From a virus: a DNA stretch of 20,209 bases. The DNA lies in IMG/VR virus record IMGVR_UViG_3300022745_000161, positions 1 through 20,209 of that record; one strand, written 5' to 3'. Shown here one piece after another: positions 7,164 to 14,322 of the stretch. The notes under the pieces were generated by a model. The model made no database searches, was not told the origin of the DNA, and saw nothing but the letters and a program-made list of their open reading frames with translations. The position numbers and the translations under genes were made by a program. Numbering within the stretch: the stretch's first letter is position 1; every line of letters starts with the position of its first letter.

Positions 7164-8270
7164 TCAGGCTGCGGTGCGCGGCCCGAAAGCCTTCTTCACC
7201 CTCGCGTCCAACTCCGCTCTGCGCTTGTCGCGCTCGGCGTCCGTGATCGTCCGGTCAGTTGCGATCCTCGTGTACATCCGCTTCACTTCGGCTGGCGTGA
7301 GCCGCTCTTCGGGTTCGGGTTGGGCGGCCGCTCCAGGCGGTCCACCTCCAACGTCATTCGCGGCCGGCAGCACAGGTGGCTTTGCTCGCGCGCCCTGCGT
7401 GTCGGCCGTATAGCGCCGCAGCAGTGTGATCACCGGGACAGCGTCATTGACTGCCAACGCCTCCTGGAGGATCTGATCACGCGTCCTCAGAGCCTGCTCG
7501 TCGAACACGGCGAGCCAACGCAACCAGCCTTCGGTCTTGTTGATCTCGACCCAGTTCGGCACCGCTTCGGTCATGGCATCGAACATCGCCTGCCGAGCGT
7601 CTTCCTGTTGCTGCTGCTGCGTGCGCTGGACACGCTCCCTGTCGAGCTTTTCACGCTGACGAATCGGCTCGAGCGCGGCCTCGACCTGTTGCTGGACCTG
7701 CTGGCGCGCGAGGCGCTGCGACAAGCGCAGCATCTCGGCGGCACGGTCCTCTCCCAGCGCGTCGATCTGCTCAGCGGAGAAGTAGTCCTCCAGCTTCAGA
7801 TCGGCCGGCTGGCCGGTCGAGGTTTTGGCCTGGGCCAATTGCGATTGCAGCTCTGCGATGCGGAGGTTGAGTTCACCAACCTCACCGGAGTGTCGTTCCC
7901 GCTCCGTCCGCAACACGCCCATCACGCTGTGGTAGCGGTTTCGCCAGTGCTTGGCTGCAGGGTCCAGCTGCTCGCCGCCTGGGTCCGCACCATTCACGGC
8001 CGCGGCACCTGGAACTTCCGCGCCATCAGGCGTCGGTGGTTGTTCGATCGGTGCGCGCCGTGCATCCGGCGGTGTGTTGCTTTCGGGAGCGCTCGCCGCC
8101 TTGGGATCGTCCGTCGCGGCCGGAGCCGGCGGGGGCGTCTGAGACGAGGGGTCGGAACCGTTGAGCCTTTCCTGCTGCTGCTTCTGCAGCCGCTCGGCGA
8201 GTTTCGCTCGCTGCTGCACTTGCCGCGGCAGGCGCGGCCCATCGGTAGAGACGCTGGGTGCTCCGTTCAT
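7164..8270 (-). CDS. Capsid scaffolding protein
   Basis: The start is set at ATG 8270 (368 aa). GAGGG lies five bases upstream, whereas the upstream in-frame TTG at 8282 overlaps that site and has none of its own. The protein has a Gln-rich helix near the N-terminus, a Pro/Ala-rich disordered stretch (about residues 40-100), and a long coiled coil (RNRYHSVMGVLRTERERH, then ELNLRIAELQSQLAQ). A second Gln/Arg/Glu-rich helix follows (ARQQVQQQVEAALEPIRQRE). It ends in a basic helical tail (ERDKRRAELDARVKKAFG). This build and the place immediately before the capsid gene fit a scaffold that binds coat through its basic C-terminus and leaves or is lost after assembly. Confidence 0.82.
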   Translation of the reverse strand: MNGAPSVSTDGPRLPRQVQQRAKLAERLQKQQQERLNGSDPSSQTPPPAPAATDDPKAASAPESNTPPDARRAPIEQPPTPDGAEVPGAAAVNGADPGGEQLDPAAKHWRNRYHSVMGVLRTERERHSGEVGELNLRIAELQSQLAQAKTSTGQPADLKLEDYFSAEQIDALGEDRAAEMLRLSQRLARQQVQQQVEAALEPIRQREKLDRERVQRTQQQQQEDARQAMFDAMTEAVPNWVEINKTEGWLRWLAVFDEQALRTRDQILQEALAVNDAVPVITLLRRYTADTQGARAKPPVLPAANDVGGGPPGAAAQPEPEERLTPAEVKRMYTRIATDRTITDAERDKRRAELDARVKKAFGPRTAA

Positions 8271-8329
8271 GCGTGCCCTCAATCAAGCGCTGGCGGGTTG
8301 GACGCCCGCCGCGGTTGGCTTGGTGCCGG

Positions 8330-8608
8330 TCAACCCAGCCCTGTGTCGTCGCCGAACTTGATTGGCCGGCGAACGGGAACAGGCCGCTGGGGCTTGACGG
8401 TGAGCATTTCGATCAGCCGCTCCAGAGCGCAGGCTTGACCCTGCATCTTCTGAAAGTCGTTGATCGCGGTTCGGAGCCGTCGATCTGTGTGGTCGAGCCA
8501 CGGTACGAGCAGGTGCTCGACCAGCATCCTCACGTCTGGCGAACGGGTCAGCGACTCCAGTAGGAGCTGCTGATCGTTATTCGGTCGGAAGTTGCTTGGC
8601 TCAGCCAT
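8330..8608 (-). CDS. Small unknown helical protein
   Basis: The 92-aa protein (MAEPSNFRPNNDQQLLLESL...) is mostly predicted helical by composition, with a polar N-terminus and a basic Pro/Arg stretch near the end (KPQRPVPVRRPIKFGDD). I do not recognise a family. It lies between the repeat/pyrophosphatase-like gene and the scaffold gene, 24 bases after the former's stop. The ATG start has no in-frame rival near it. Confidence 0.72.
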   Translation of the reverse strand: MAEPSNFRPNNDQQLLLESLTRSPDVRMLVEHLLVPWLDHTDRRLRTAINDFQKMQGQACALERLIEMLTVKPQRPVPVRRPIKFGDDTGLG

Positions 8609-8632
8609 TCAATGGGTTGCGATGGTACAGGC

Positions 8633-10861
8633 TCAATCCTGGTCGAGCAATGCGCGCACGGCTGCGTCGATGATCCGCTGGTTCTGGTCGCGCAGGCGAA
8701 GCGACGCGGCGGCCCGCTCCAGCTCCAGGCGCTGCGCGCGCTCGCGCTCGAGCTCGCCGCGCACCTCGGCGAGCTGGGCTTCCATCTGATCGCGCAGTTC
8801 GGCGATCTCGTTTTCGATGTTGGCGCGCAGTTCGGCAGCCGCATCGCGCGGGCTGGGAGGCGGCACAGACTCGGCGGCGGGCTCGCTGAGTTCCTCGCCG
8901 TCGAGCCAGCGTTTGAACTGCTCGAGCGACATACGCACGGTAGCGCTCCGGCGCGCAGGACCGCTGCCGTCGCTGAAGTGCGCGTCGTAGATCGCCTCTG
9001 CCTCGTCGGCATCGAGCGCGCCCAGCACCGCCTTGTGCTCGTCGAAGTCGCCGCCCGGCTCGTGCTGGTCGATGACGAAGACCGGGCAATCGGGCGTGAG
9101 GTTCGGCCCCAAGTAGACGTCAATCTGCTCGTCGTCGGCACCAACGGTGCGGCGGATGTAGCCGTAGTCGTTGGACATGACCACCGACCACCCCGGCCCG
9201 CTGCGCGTGCTGCCGACCGGGTTCTCGATGGTGATGTCGAGGCCCAGAATGTGGACGTGGGCCTTGCGGTAGTTGCCGGCTTCCTTCTGCGGCTGGGTGG
9301 GCTCCGGCCGGTCGTTCGTCGGACTGGTGGCCGCTTCATGCCGTTCCACCCGCACTTCGGCGCGCGCGACTGCGGCATCGGCGATCGGCGCAGGAGGAGG
9401 AGCCGGCGGAAGCTCGATGGCCCTGGCGACCAGCGCCAGGAGCTTCGCCGGAACGGGCGTGGGGACGCCCTTCGCCTCGACCGGTTCGCGCTTGCGCTTG
9501 GGTTTGGTGGGCGGCGTGAAGCGGAGGTTGGGCAAGCCGCGCGCCAGACGCCCCATCGTCGCCGCGTCCCACCCGATCGCCGGCTGCGGCTGGGTGATGG
9601 TGAGCGTGACGGGTTTCCCCGCCACGTCGACGCTCGCGCGGCCGACATCGATGGCGAAGCTGCCGACGATCTGCAGGTCGACGTTTCTGCCGCGTAGCAG
9701 CAAGCTCGATCGAGAAACGTCGAATCCAATTGATTCAACGAGTTGCCTCCCGAACACGCGCACGGTCGAGCGCGATACGTCGAGCGTCAGGTTGCTCTGT
9801 GGCGAAACGGTGACGTCGCGGCCGACCACCTGGACGGTGGCCCGGGTGACCGGCAGCGAGAGCGGTACCACCAGACCGATGTCGCGACCCGCAGTGCGGA
9901 TCGTGGTGCGGTCGACGGCGAGCGTGAGTGCAAAGGTGGGCTGTCGACCCGCGGCGCGCACTGCGGTACGTGCGATCGCAAAGGTCGTGGTGGCCGTGAG
10001 ATCGCGACCCAGCACGCGCACCGCGTTGCGGTCGACCTGCAGGAACAGGCCCGAGATCGGCGTGATCGTGACGTCGCGCCCGGCCACGCGCACAGCTCCG
10101 CGGTCGACGCGCAGGCCGATCGTCTCGCTGACCTGCCGGCCTGCTGCCTGGATCGCAGCTCGCTGCACCGCTGACGAGATCGACGCCGTGACCTGCCGAC
10201 CCGCGGCCACGATCTGGGCGCGGCCGACAGCGAGTGTCAGCGATTCAGCGACTTGCCGGCCAACGGCGAGCACCTGGGCGCGCGTGACGGGGATGGTGAC
10301 GCTCTGTTGCGGCGTCACGACGACGTCGCGACCGAAGACGCGGATCGCCTGCCGGTCGACCTTCAGCGTGATTGCCTGCTGGACCTGCCGGCCGGTGAAA
10401 ACGATTGCGGCCCTGGAGACGGATAGGGTGGTGGTAGCTGTGACCTGTCGGCCGACGGCGAGGATCTGCGTGCGCGTGACCGGCAGGTTCGCGCCGCCGC
10501 CCGTCACCACGAGGGTGACGTTGCGGCCGGCAATGACAAGCTCAGCCGGGTCCCAGACGTTGGTGATCTCTGCGGTCCAGCTGGCGCCCGTGATGACGAG
10601 CTGCGCGCGCTGCACCGCAATGTTTGTGTTGACGGTTACGCCGACGGTGCGCCCGACAACCTGAACGGCGGCGCGCGTGACCGCGGCGGTGATGGCGAGC
10701 GTGACCTGCCGGCCGACGACCTGCACCGCGCCGCGGTCGACCTGCAGCGAGATCGAGCCGCCGCCGACGTCATGGACCTCGCGGTCGAAGCCGATCGGCT
10801 CGGCGTCGAACCAGCCCGGCGGCGTCGACTCGCCGTCGAACCAGATGCCCTGGTAAGCCAC
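8633..10861 (-). CDS. Repeat-rich structural protein fused to a pyrophosphatase-like domain
   Basis: The 742-aa protein starts with GTG at 10861, about nine bases after GAGG. An aromatic N-terminus (GIWFDGE, PGWFDAE, IGFDRE) precedes about 18 repeats of 20-25 residues (residues 36-426). A Pro/Ala-rich linker follows (427-525). Residues about 528-655 resemble family I inorganic pyrophosphatase and the InPase domain of phage polyvalent proteins: HVHILGLDITIENPVGSTRS, then NDYGYIRRTVGADDEQIDVY, then DFDEHKAVLG and MSLEQFKRWL. Against E. coli Ppa (DYGYI...DGDPVD), D576 and D581 correspond to metal-ligand Asp65 and Asp70, and Glu replaces Asp67. A coiled coil ends the protein (672-740). Motifs are seen; activity is untested. 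The gene lies in the surface-protein cluster between portal and scaffold, so it may be a virion component, possibly delivered with DNA. Confidence 0.85.
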   Translation of the reverse strand: MAYQGIWFDGESTPPGWFDAEPIGFDREVHDVGGGSISLQVDRGAVQVVGRQVTLAITAAVTRAAVQVVGRTVGVTVNTNIAVQRAQLVITGASWTAEITNVWDPAELVIAGRNVTLVVTGGGANLPVTRTQILAVGRQVTATTTLSVSRAAIVFTGRQVQQAITLKVDRQAIRVFGRDVVVTPQQSVTIPVTRAQVLAVGRQVAESLTLAVGRAQIVAAGRQVTASISSAVQRAAIQAAGRQVSETIGLRVDRGAVRVAGRDVTITPISGLFLQVDRNAVRVLGRDLTATTTFAIARTAVRAAGRQPTFALTLAVDRTTIRTAGRDIGLVVPLSLPVTRATVQVVGRDVTVSPQSNLTLDVSRSTVRVFGRQLVESIGFDVSRSSLLLRGRNVDLQIVGSFAIDVGRASVDVAGKPVTLTITQPQPAIGWDAATMGRLARGLPNLRFTPPTKPKRKREPVEAKGVPTPVPAKLLALVARAIELPPAPPPAPIADAAVARAEVRVERHEAATSPTNDRPEPTQPQKEAGNYRKAHVHILGLDITIENPVGSTRSGPGWSVVMSNDYGYIRRTVGADDEQIDVYLGPNLTPDCPVFVIDQHEPGGDFDEHKAVLGALDADEAEAIYDAHFSDGSGPARRSATVRMSLEQFKRWLDGEELSEPAAESVPPPSPRDAAAELRANIENEIAELRDQMEAQLAEVRGELERERAQRLELERAAASLRLRDQNQRIIDAAVRALLDQD
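9584..10756 (-). repeat. Array of about 18 GR repeats
   Basis: Residues 36-426 of the 742-aa protein form tandem units with consensus hydrophobic-x-V-x-R-x-x-(V/I)-x-x-x-G-R-(Q/D)-(V/L)-T. Examples are VDRGAVQVVGRQVTLAI, VTRAQVLAVGRQVAESL and VDRNAVRVLGRDLTATT. Most units are 20 residues; others are 21-25 with insertions such as TPQQSV or SPQSNL. Units 3 and 4 are the most degenerate. The alternating hydrophobic pattern suggests paired beta strands and an elongated beta structure. Confidence 0.88.
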
Positions 10862-10872
10862 GGTCTATCGCC

Positions 10873-12192
10873 TCAGAACGAGATCACCACGCAGTAGCCG
10901 TCGCCACCCTGGCCACCAGCGCCACCGGTGCCGGGGTTCTGACCGACCCCACCTCCACCTCCACCTCCACCTCCTTGGCCGCCGCGACCGCCGGCTGCCC
11001 CGTTGGTCGACGCCGTGACGGTCGTGCCGCCACCTCCACCTCCGGCCCCGCCGCGGTAGGTGGTAGCTGCCGCACCGGCCGAGCCAGCCGTGGGCGCAGC
11101 GCCGTCGGTTCCGACCGCGCCGCCACCGCCAGCCGTGTACGAGTTGCCAGCCCCACCAGCACCGCCAGCCACGATCGCTGGCGTGGACGAGTGCGATCCA
11201 CCCGCTCCGCCGCCTGCGCCCCCCATCAAGCCCGAGCCGCCAGCCGCCCCGCCGGTCGGGGTGTTGTTGATGCCAGCGCCGCCCGCCCCACCGTACTCGG
11301 CGTTCTGCGAAGTCGCGGTGGCGACACCACCGGTCACGCCCTGGCCACCCGCACCGTTCGATGCCGCAGTGGGAATGCCGCCCGCCCCACCGGAAGTCGT
11401 GCCGACGCTGCCTGCACCGCCGCAGCCGCCACCACCACCGCCGCCTGTCACGACGGCCGAGATGGCACCACCACGACCGCCGCCGCCACCGTATGCGGTG
11501 AGCTTCGAGCCGAAGGTCGAGTTCCCACCGGTTCCGCCGTCGCCGCCCGCCGCGCCCGCGGTGCTCGCGGCGCCCGCCGAGCCACCGGTGCCGATCGTCA
11601 CGCTTTCGGTCGCGCCCAGGTCGCTTGCTGCGTACTCACGGCGCAGGCACGCGCCGCCGCCACCGCCTCCACCACCCTTGCAGACGGTCGCGGTCGCGAG
11701 CGATCCGCCGCCGCCGCCACCGCCGCCCGCGCCCCACAGCAGGACGATGACGGCCTTCGGCGTGAAGGTGGTGGGCTTCGTCCATGTGCCGTTGCCGGTG
11801 AAGGTCTGGATATCGGGGGTGAGGCCCGAGGTGGCGCGCAGCGCGAAGAAACCCACGCCCTCGATGTACTCGAGCATCTCGCCTGCCTGCAGGGTGGTCG
11901 AGTGCAATTCGTAGACCGTGCCGTTCTTGTTGTACTGGACAGTGACGGTCTGAGCGAGGCTCGCGTGCTTGTTGCGCGCGGTCATCTGCTTCAGCGTGCG
12001 CGTGGTCGACGATGCCGGCGCAGCCAGGATGTCGGTGGTGGCGGCGCTCGAGATGGCCGTGCCCTGGTCGCCCGGAGTCTGTGTGCCCAGCCCGCTCGTG
12101 GCGGCGTCGATGTAGTTGCACTGGACGTCGAGGTTCGCTGCCGACGACGAGACGATCTGCAGCTTCGAGGTGGTTGCGTTGAGATAGATCAT
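10873..12192 (-). CDS. Glycine-rich tail-fibre / adhesin-like protein
   Basis: The start is taken as ATG 12192 (439 aa), which overlaps the preceding stop as ATGA. The upstream in-frame extension is Arg/His-rich shadow sequence. Residues 1-120 (MIYLNATTSKLQIVSSSAAN ... LKQMTARNKHASLAQTVTVQ ... LQAGEMLEYIEGVGFFAL) follow a beta-rich pattern common in phage structural proteins. From about 129 (FTGNGTWTKPTTFTPKAVIV, then LLWGAGGGGG) to the C-terminal YCVVISF is a glycine-rich domain like those at tips of phage tail fibres and adhesins (polyglycine type). Host-receptor recognition is the family expectation. Placement between portal and scaffold is unusual for such a protein. Confidence 0.82.
   Translation of the reverse strand: MIYLNATTSKLQIVSSSAANLDVQCNYIDAATSGLGTQTPGDQGTAISSAATTDILAAPASSTTRTLKQMTARNKHASLAQTVTVQYNKNGTVYELHSTTLQAGEMLEYIEGVGFFALRATSGLTPDIQTFTGNGTWTKPTTFTPKAVIVLLWGAGGGGGGGGSLATATVCKGGGGGGGGACLRREYAASDLGATESVTIGTGGSAGAASTAGAAGGDGGTGGNSTFGSKLTAYGGGGGRGGAISAVVTGGGGGGGCGGAGSVGTTSGGAGGIPTAASNGAGGQGVTGGVATATSQNAEYGGAGGAGINNTPTGGAAGGSGLMGGAGGGAGGSHSSTPAIVAGGAGGAGNSYTAGGGGAVGTDGAAPTAGSAGAAATTYRGGAGGGGGGTTVTASTNGAAGGRGGQGGGGGGGGGVGQNPGTGGAGGQGGDGYCVVISF
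10948..10974 (-). repeat. Hexanucleotide CCACCT tract within the Gly-rich gene
   Basis: Four CCACCT units plus flanking bases on the plus strand encode an uninterrupted glycine run near the C-terminus. Gain or loss of units would keep the frame and change only the length of the Gly run. Confidence 0.6.
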
Positions 12193-12974
12193 TGGTACCC
12201 CTGCGCATCGTTGCGAATCGGGTTCTTCGGGAACTGTGAGAAGACAGCCACGACCGGCGTGCCGGGCTGATTGAAGCCAAAGGCGATGCTGCGAGCGATC
12301 ATGTTGATGACGGCTCGCGTCACGTCCAGAGACAAGTTGGCGCTGGCGCTCAGCAGGATCTGAGTGACGATGTACTTGTCGGCCGCGCCGTTCGTTGCTG
12401 TGAACGACGGCGTGATCGAGCCGCCGCTGCCGGCCCAATCCGCCCAGCACCATGACAAGGGCCCGCCGACGATCGTGCCGCTACCGCGGTTGTTGCCGCC
12501 GCCGGCTGGCGTGATCGTGTCAGTGGTGCCTGAGGTATTCGTGCACAGCGCCACGAGCACGTCGCCAGTGTTGACGTTTTGCGCAGAGCCAAGGACCGCT
12601 CCGGTGCCGGTACCTGGAGCGGTCCTCACCGACGGCGTCGACGACGTCGGTGGCACGGTAACGCCGGAGTACTCGGCGACCCAGCCGAACATATTGTCGC
12701 CGCCGGTGGCCGAGATGGTGACAGTCTGAGAACTGTTGGCCGAGCTTGGGTTGTAGGCAACGCCGTGCGTGTCACCGGCGGTGTCGTTGAAGTTCCCAGG
12801 CGGCGTGAGTTGCGTGTACGACCCGGTGCCGGAAAAACCAAGCGTGGCGTTGTTACGACTGGCATCAAACGCGTACGCCAGCAAGAGATTCAGCGCTGCC
12901 GGCGTGAAGCTGGGGCTCGCAGAAGGCGAGCTCGAGTTCCATGGCGCCTGCAGGTTTACGAAGGCGACGCTCAT
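12189..12974 (-). CDS. Beta-sandwich structural protein of the surface cluster
   Basis: The 261-aa protein has beta-rich, Ser/Thr/Gly-rich composition. Segments such as SFTPAALNLLLAYAFDASRN, GYTQL-like SYTQLTPP, VTISATGGDNMFGWVAEYSG and GDVLVALCTNTSG give two probable sandwich halves around an EYSGV motif. This pattern occurs in secreted and phage surface domains. The C-terminus (LSLDVTRAVINMIARSIAFG) resembles a degenerate copy of the GR repeat. Its ATG overlaps the stop of the LamG-like gene, and its own stop overlaps the start of the Gly-rich gene (ATGA at both joints), so the three proteins are probably made together. No enzyme motif is visible. Confidence 0.75.
   Translation of the reverse strand: MSVAFVNLQAPWNSSSPSASPSFTPAALNLLLAYAFDASRNNATLGFSGTGSYTQLTPPGNFNDTAGDTHGVAYNPSSANSSQTVTISATGGDNMFGWVAEYSGVTVPPTSSTPSVRTAPGTGTGAVLGSAQNVNTGDVLVALCTNTSGTTDTITPAGGGNNRGSGTIVGGPLSWCWADWAGSGGSITPSFTATNGAADKYIVTQILLSASANLSLDVTRAVINMIARSIAFGFNQPGTPVVAVFSQFPKNPIRNDAQGYQ
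12267..12338 (-). repeat. Degenerate single GR repeat at the C-terminus of the 261-aa protein
   Basis: Residues 213-236 read NLSLDVTRAVINMIARSIAF followed by GFNQ. The L-x-V-x-R-x-x-(V/I) half is well kept, but the G before the second R is replaced by A. It is suggestive rather than certain. Confidence 0.4.
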
Positions 12975-13852
12975 GGCAGGCTACCCATGGTTGTCGACTT
13001 GAAGCCGTAGCTGGTCAGCGTCGCGCCGGACTGCGGCCAGAATCCGTGGCCGGGCTGTCCGCTCGACCACACGCTCAGATTCGACTGATTGTCGAGATAG
13101 AGTTTGGTGAGATCGATATCGTTGGCGCTGCCGCCAGTGCCAATGCCAGAGTTAGCGGCTCCAGTGGGTCCCACCTTCACCGAGTTGATGTAAACCTTCG
13201 CCGCGTTGCCGCTGATCTCAACGCGCACGATGTCGCCTGTGACGAGCGGCGTGATTGAGCCGGCGCCAGGGTCCCAGATCGCCTGATACGAACCGAGCGA
13301 ACCGAGCCACTTCACGAAAGCGATGTACGCCTGCGTCGGCGTAAGGCCGAAGATGCACTCGTATCCATGCGCATCGCCGGAGCTAAGATTGAAGCGCGTC
13401 AGCACTTCAACCTCGTGGTTGTTCCCGGTGGGGAAATAGTTCGTCGTGCGCTGGATGACAGCCTCGACGTACTGGTTGTTCCCCATCGCTTGCACGCTCG
13501 ACTTGAGAACTGCCAAGCAGTCGTCGGTCGTTGTGACGTTGGCGGATCCGAAGAGGCCGCTGCCGTTGATGCTCCGGCAGTTGTTCCAGCTGCCGCCCGT
13601 CGATCCGCCGGCGAGCCAAGTGTTGGTGTCAACCGGGTTGGCGCTCGCTACGGCCGTGAAGTCCTCGGTGAACGTGCCGGACAGCGCGAGGGTGACGGCC
13701 CTGCCAACGAGCGGAGTCGTCGCGCGGGCAACGGCGAGAGTGCGCGCCGCCGTGATAGGACGGCCATTGACACCGACCAGCTGTCTGCTGATCGGCAATG
13801 CGATAGGGCTGGGAGGCGGCGCCGCGCCCAGCCGGATGCGCAGGCCGCCCAT
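12971..13852 (-). CDS. LamG/concanavalin A-like protein with two N-terminal GR repeats
   Basis: The 293-aa protein has a short basic start, then two GR repeats (residues about 16-58). The remainder resembles a concanavalin A/LamG-type jelly roll: FTEDFTAVASANPVDTNTWL, VEVLTRFNLSSGDAHGYECI, GDIVRVEISGNAAKVYINSV and a terminal LYLDNQSNLSVWSSG. The VRVEISGNAAKVYINSVKVG strand pair is the clearest LamG-like mark. Such domains often bind glycans, which here would suggest host or environmental surface attachment. Its stop overlaps the start of the 261-aa gene (ATGA). Fold call is by motif only; ligand is unknown. Confidence 0.78.
   Translation of the reverse strand: MGGLRIRLGAAPPPSPIALPISRQLVGVNGRPITAARTLAVARATTPLVGRAVTLALSGTFTEDFTAVASANPVDTNTWLAGGSTGGSWNNCRSINGSGLFGSANVTTTDDCLAVLKSSVQAMGNNQYVEAVIQRTTNYFPTGNNHEVEVLTRFNLSSGDAHGYECIFGLTPTQAYIAFVKWLGSLGSYQAIWDPGAGSITPLVTGDIVRVEISGNAAKVYINSVKVGPTGAANSGIGTGGSANDIDLTKLYLDNQSNLSVWSSGQPGHGFWPQSGATLTSYGFKSTTMGSLP
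13679..13807 (-). repeat. Two GR repeats at the N-terminus of the LamG-like protein
   Basis: The units are PISRQLVGVNGRPITAART and LAVARATTPLVGRAVTLAL. They match the repeat consensus of the 742-aa protein including the paired R and GR residues. Confidence 0.72.
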
Positions 13853-13865
13853 GGCCCTCTGGCGA

Positions 13866-14309
13866 TCAGCCGCCCGAGAGTTCGAAGAACCCGTTCGACA
13901 CTGTCACGTTCAGGCTGTTGCCATCGGTGATGGTGAACGGGGTCCCGTAGTCCACGTAGCCGATCAGGAAATCGCTCGGCGACAGCGAAACGCTCTTGGC
14001 GTAGACAACGACGTACTGGGCGGGGCCGATCGAGCCGCCGCTCGCCGTCCAGCTGAAGTCCGCGGAGTCGAAGACCCAGATGCCCTGCGGGCTGCCGGCC
14101 TGCTGCGTCCAGGTGACGCTGGTGAGCGCCTGCCCGCCTGCGGTGTAGCCGTTGCCGGCGCCGATTTCGGTGACCTGGGACTTGTACTTGGCGTTGTCCT
14201 TGTCGGGCTGCGAGTTCGACAGGTAGGCCCAGATCGCTTGCGTATCCAGGTCGACTGAGCCGTCGCCAAGGGCTCCCTTGAAGAAGGCGAAAACTTGGAA
14301 GGTTGCCAC
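13866..14309 (-). CDS. Conserved-type phage structural protein
   Basis: The 147-aa protein uses a GTG start with AGGAG upstream. It shows a pattern I recognise from a widespread phage virion-associated family of unknown exact role: DLDTQAIWAYLSNSQPDKDN early, then VTEIGAGNGYTAGGQAL, then WTASGGSIGPAQYVVVYAKS and LIGYVDYGTPFTITDGNSL. The domain is all-beta. In other phages I associate this family with head or tail-tip structural clusters. It sits directly after the portal gene and opens the surface-protein cluster. Confidence 0.78.
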   Translation of the reverse strand: MATFQVFAFFKGALGDGSVDLDTQAIWAYLSNSQPDKDNAKYKSQVTEIGAGNGYTAGGQALTSVTWTQQAGSPQGIWVFDSADFSWTASGGSIGPAQYVVVYAKSVSLSPSDFLIGYVDYGTPFTITDGNSLNVTVSNGFFELSGG

Positions 14310-14322
14310 GGTGAAGCTCCTC

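Noticed and set aside
8292-8310. Six-base hairpin GGCGGG...CCCGCC in the gap before the scaffold start
   Set aside because: Short GC stems are expected by chance in this composition, and it has no U run or other support.
11060-11914. Proline-rich plus-strand frame of 284 codons
   Set aside because: It is the mirror of the glycine codons (GGN read as NCC) of the Gly-rich adhesin-like gene.
12193-12453. N-terminal extension of the Gly-rich gene
   Set aside because: The Arg/His-rich extension reads in the wrong frame of the 261-aa gene; the ATG at 12192 with ATGA overlap is a better start.
8971-14309. Possible diversity-generating retroelement linked to the lectin-like and repeat proteins
   Set aside because: No reverse transcriptase and no template/variable repeat pair with adenine-specific differences was seen in the window. 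The repeats are diverged along their whole length.
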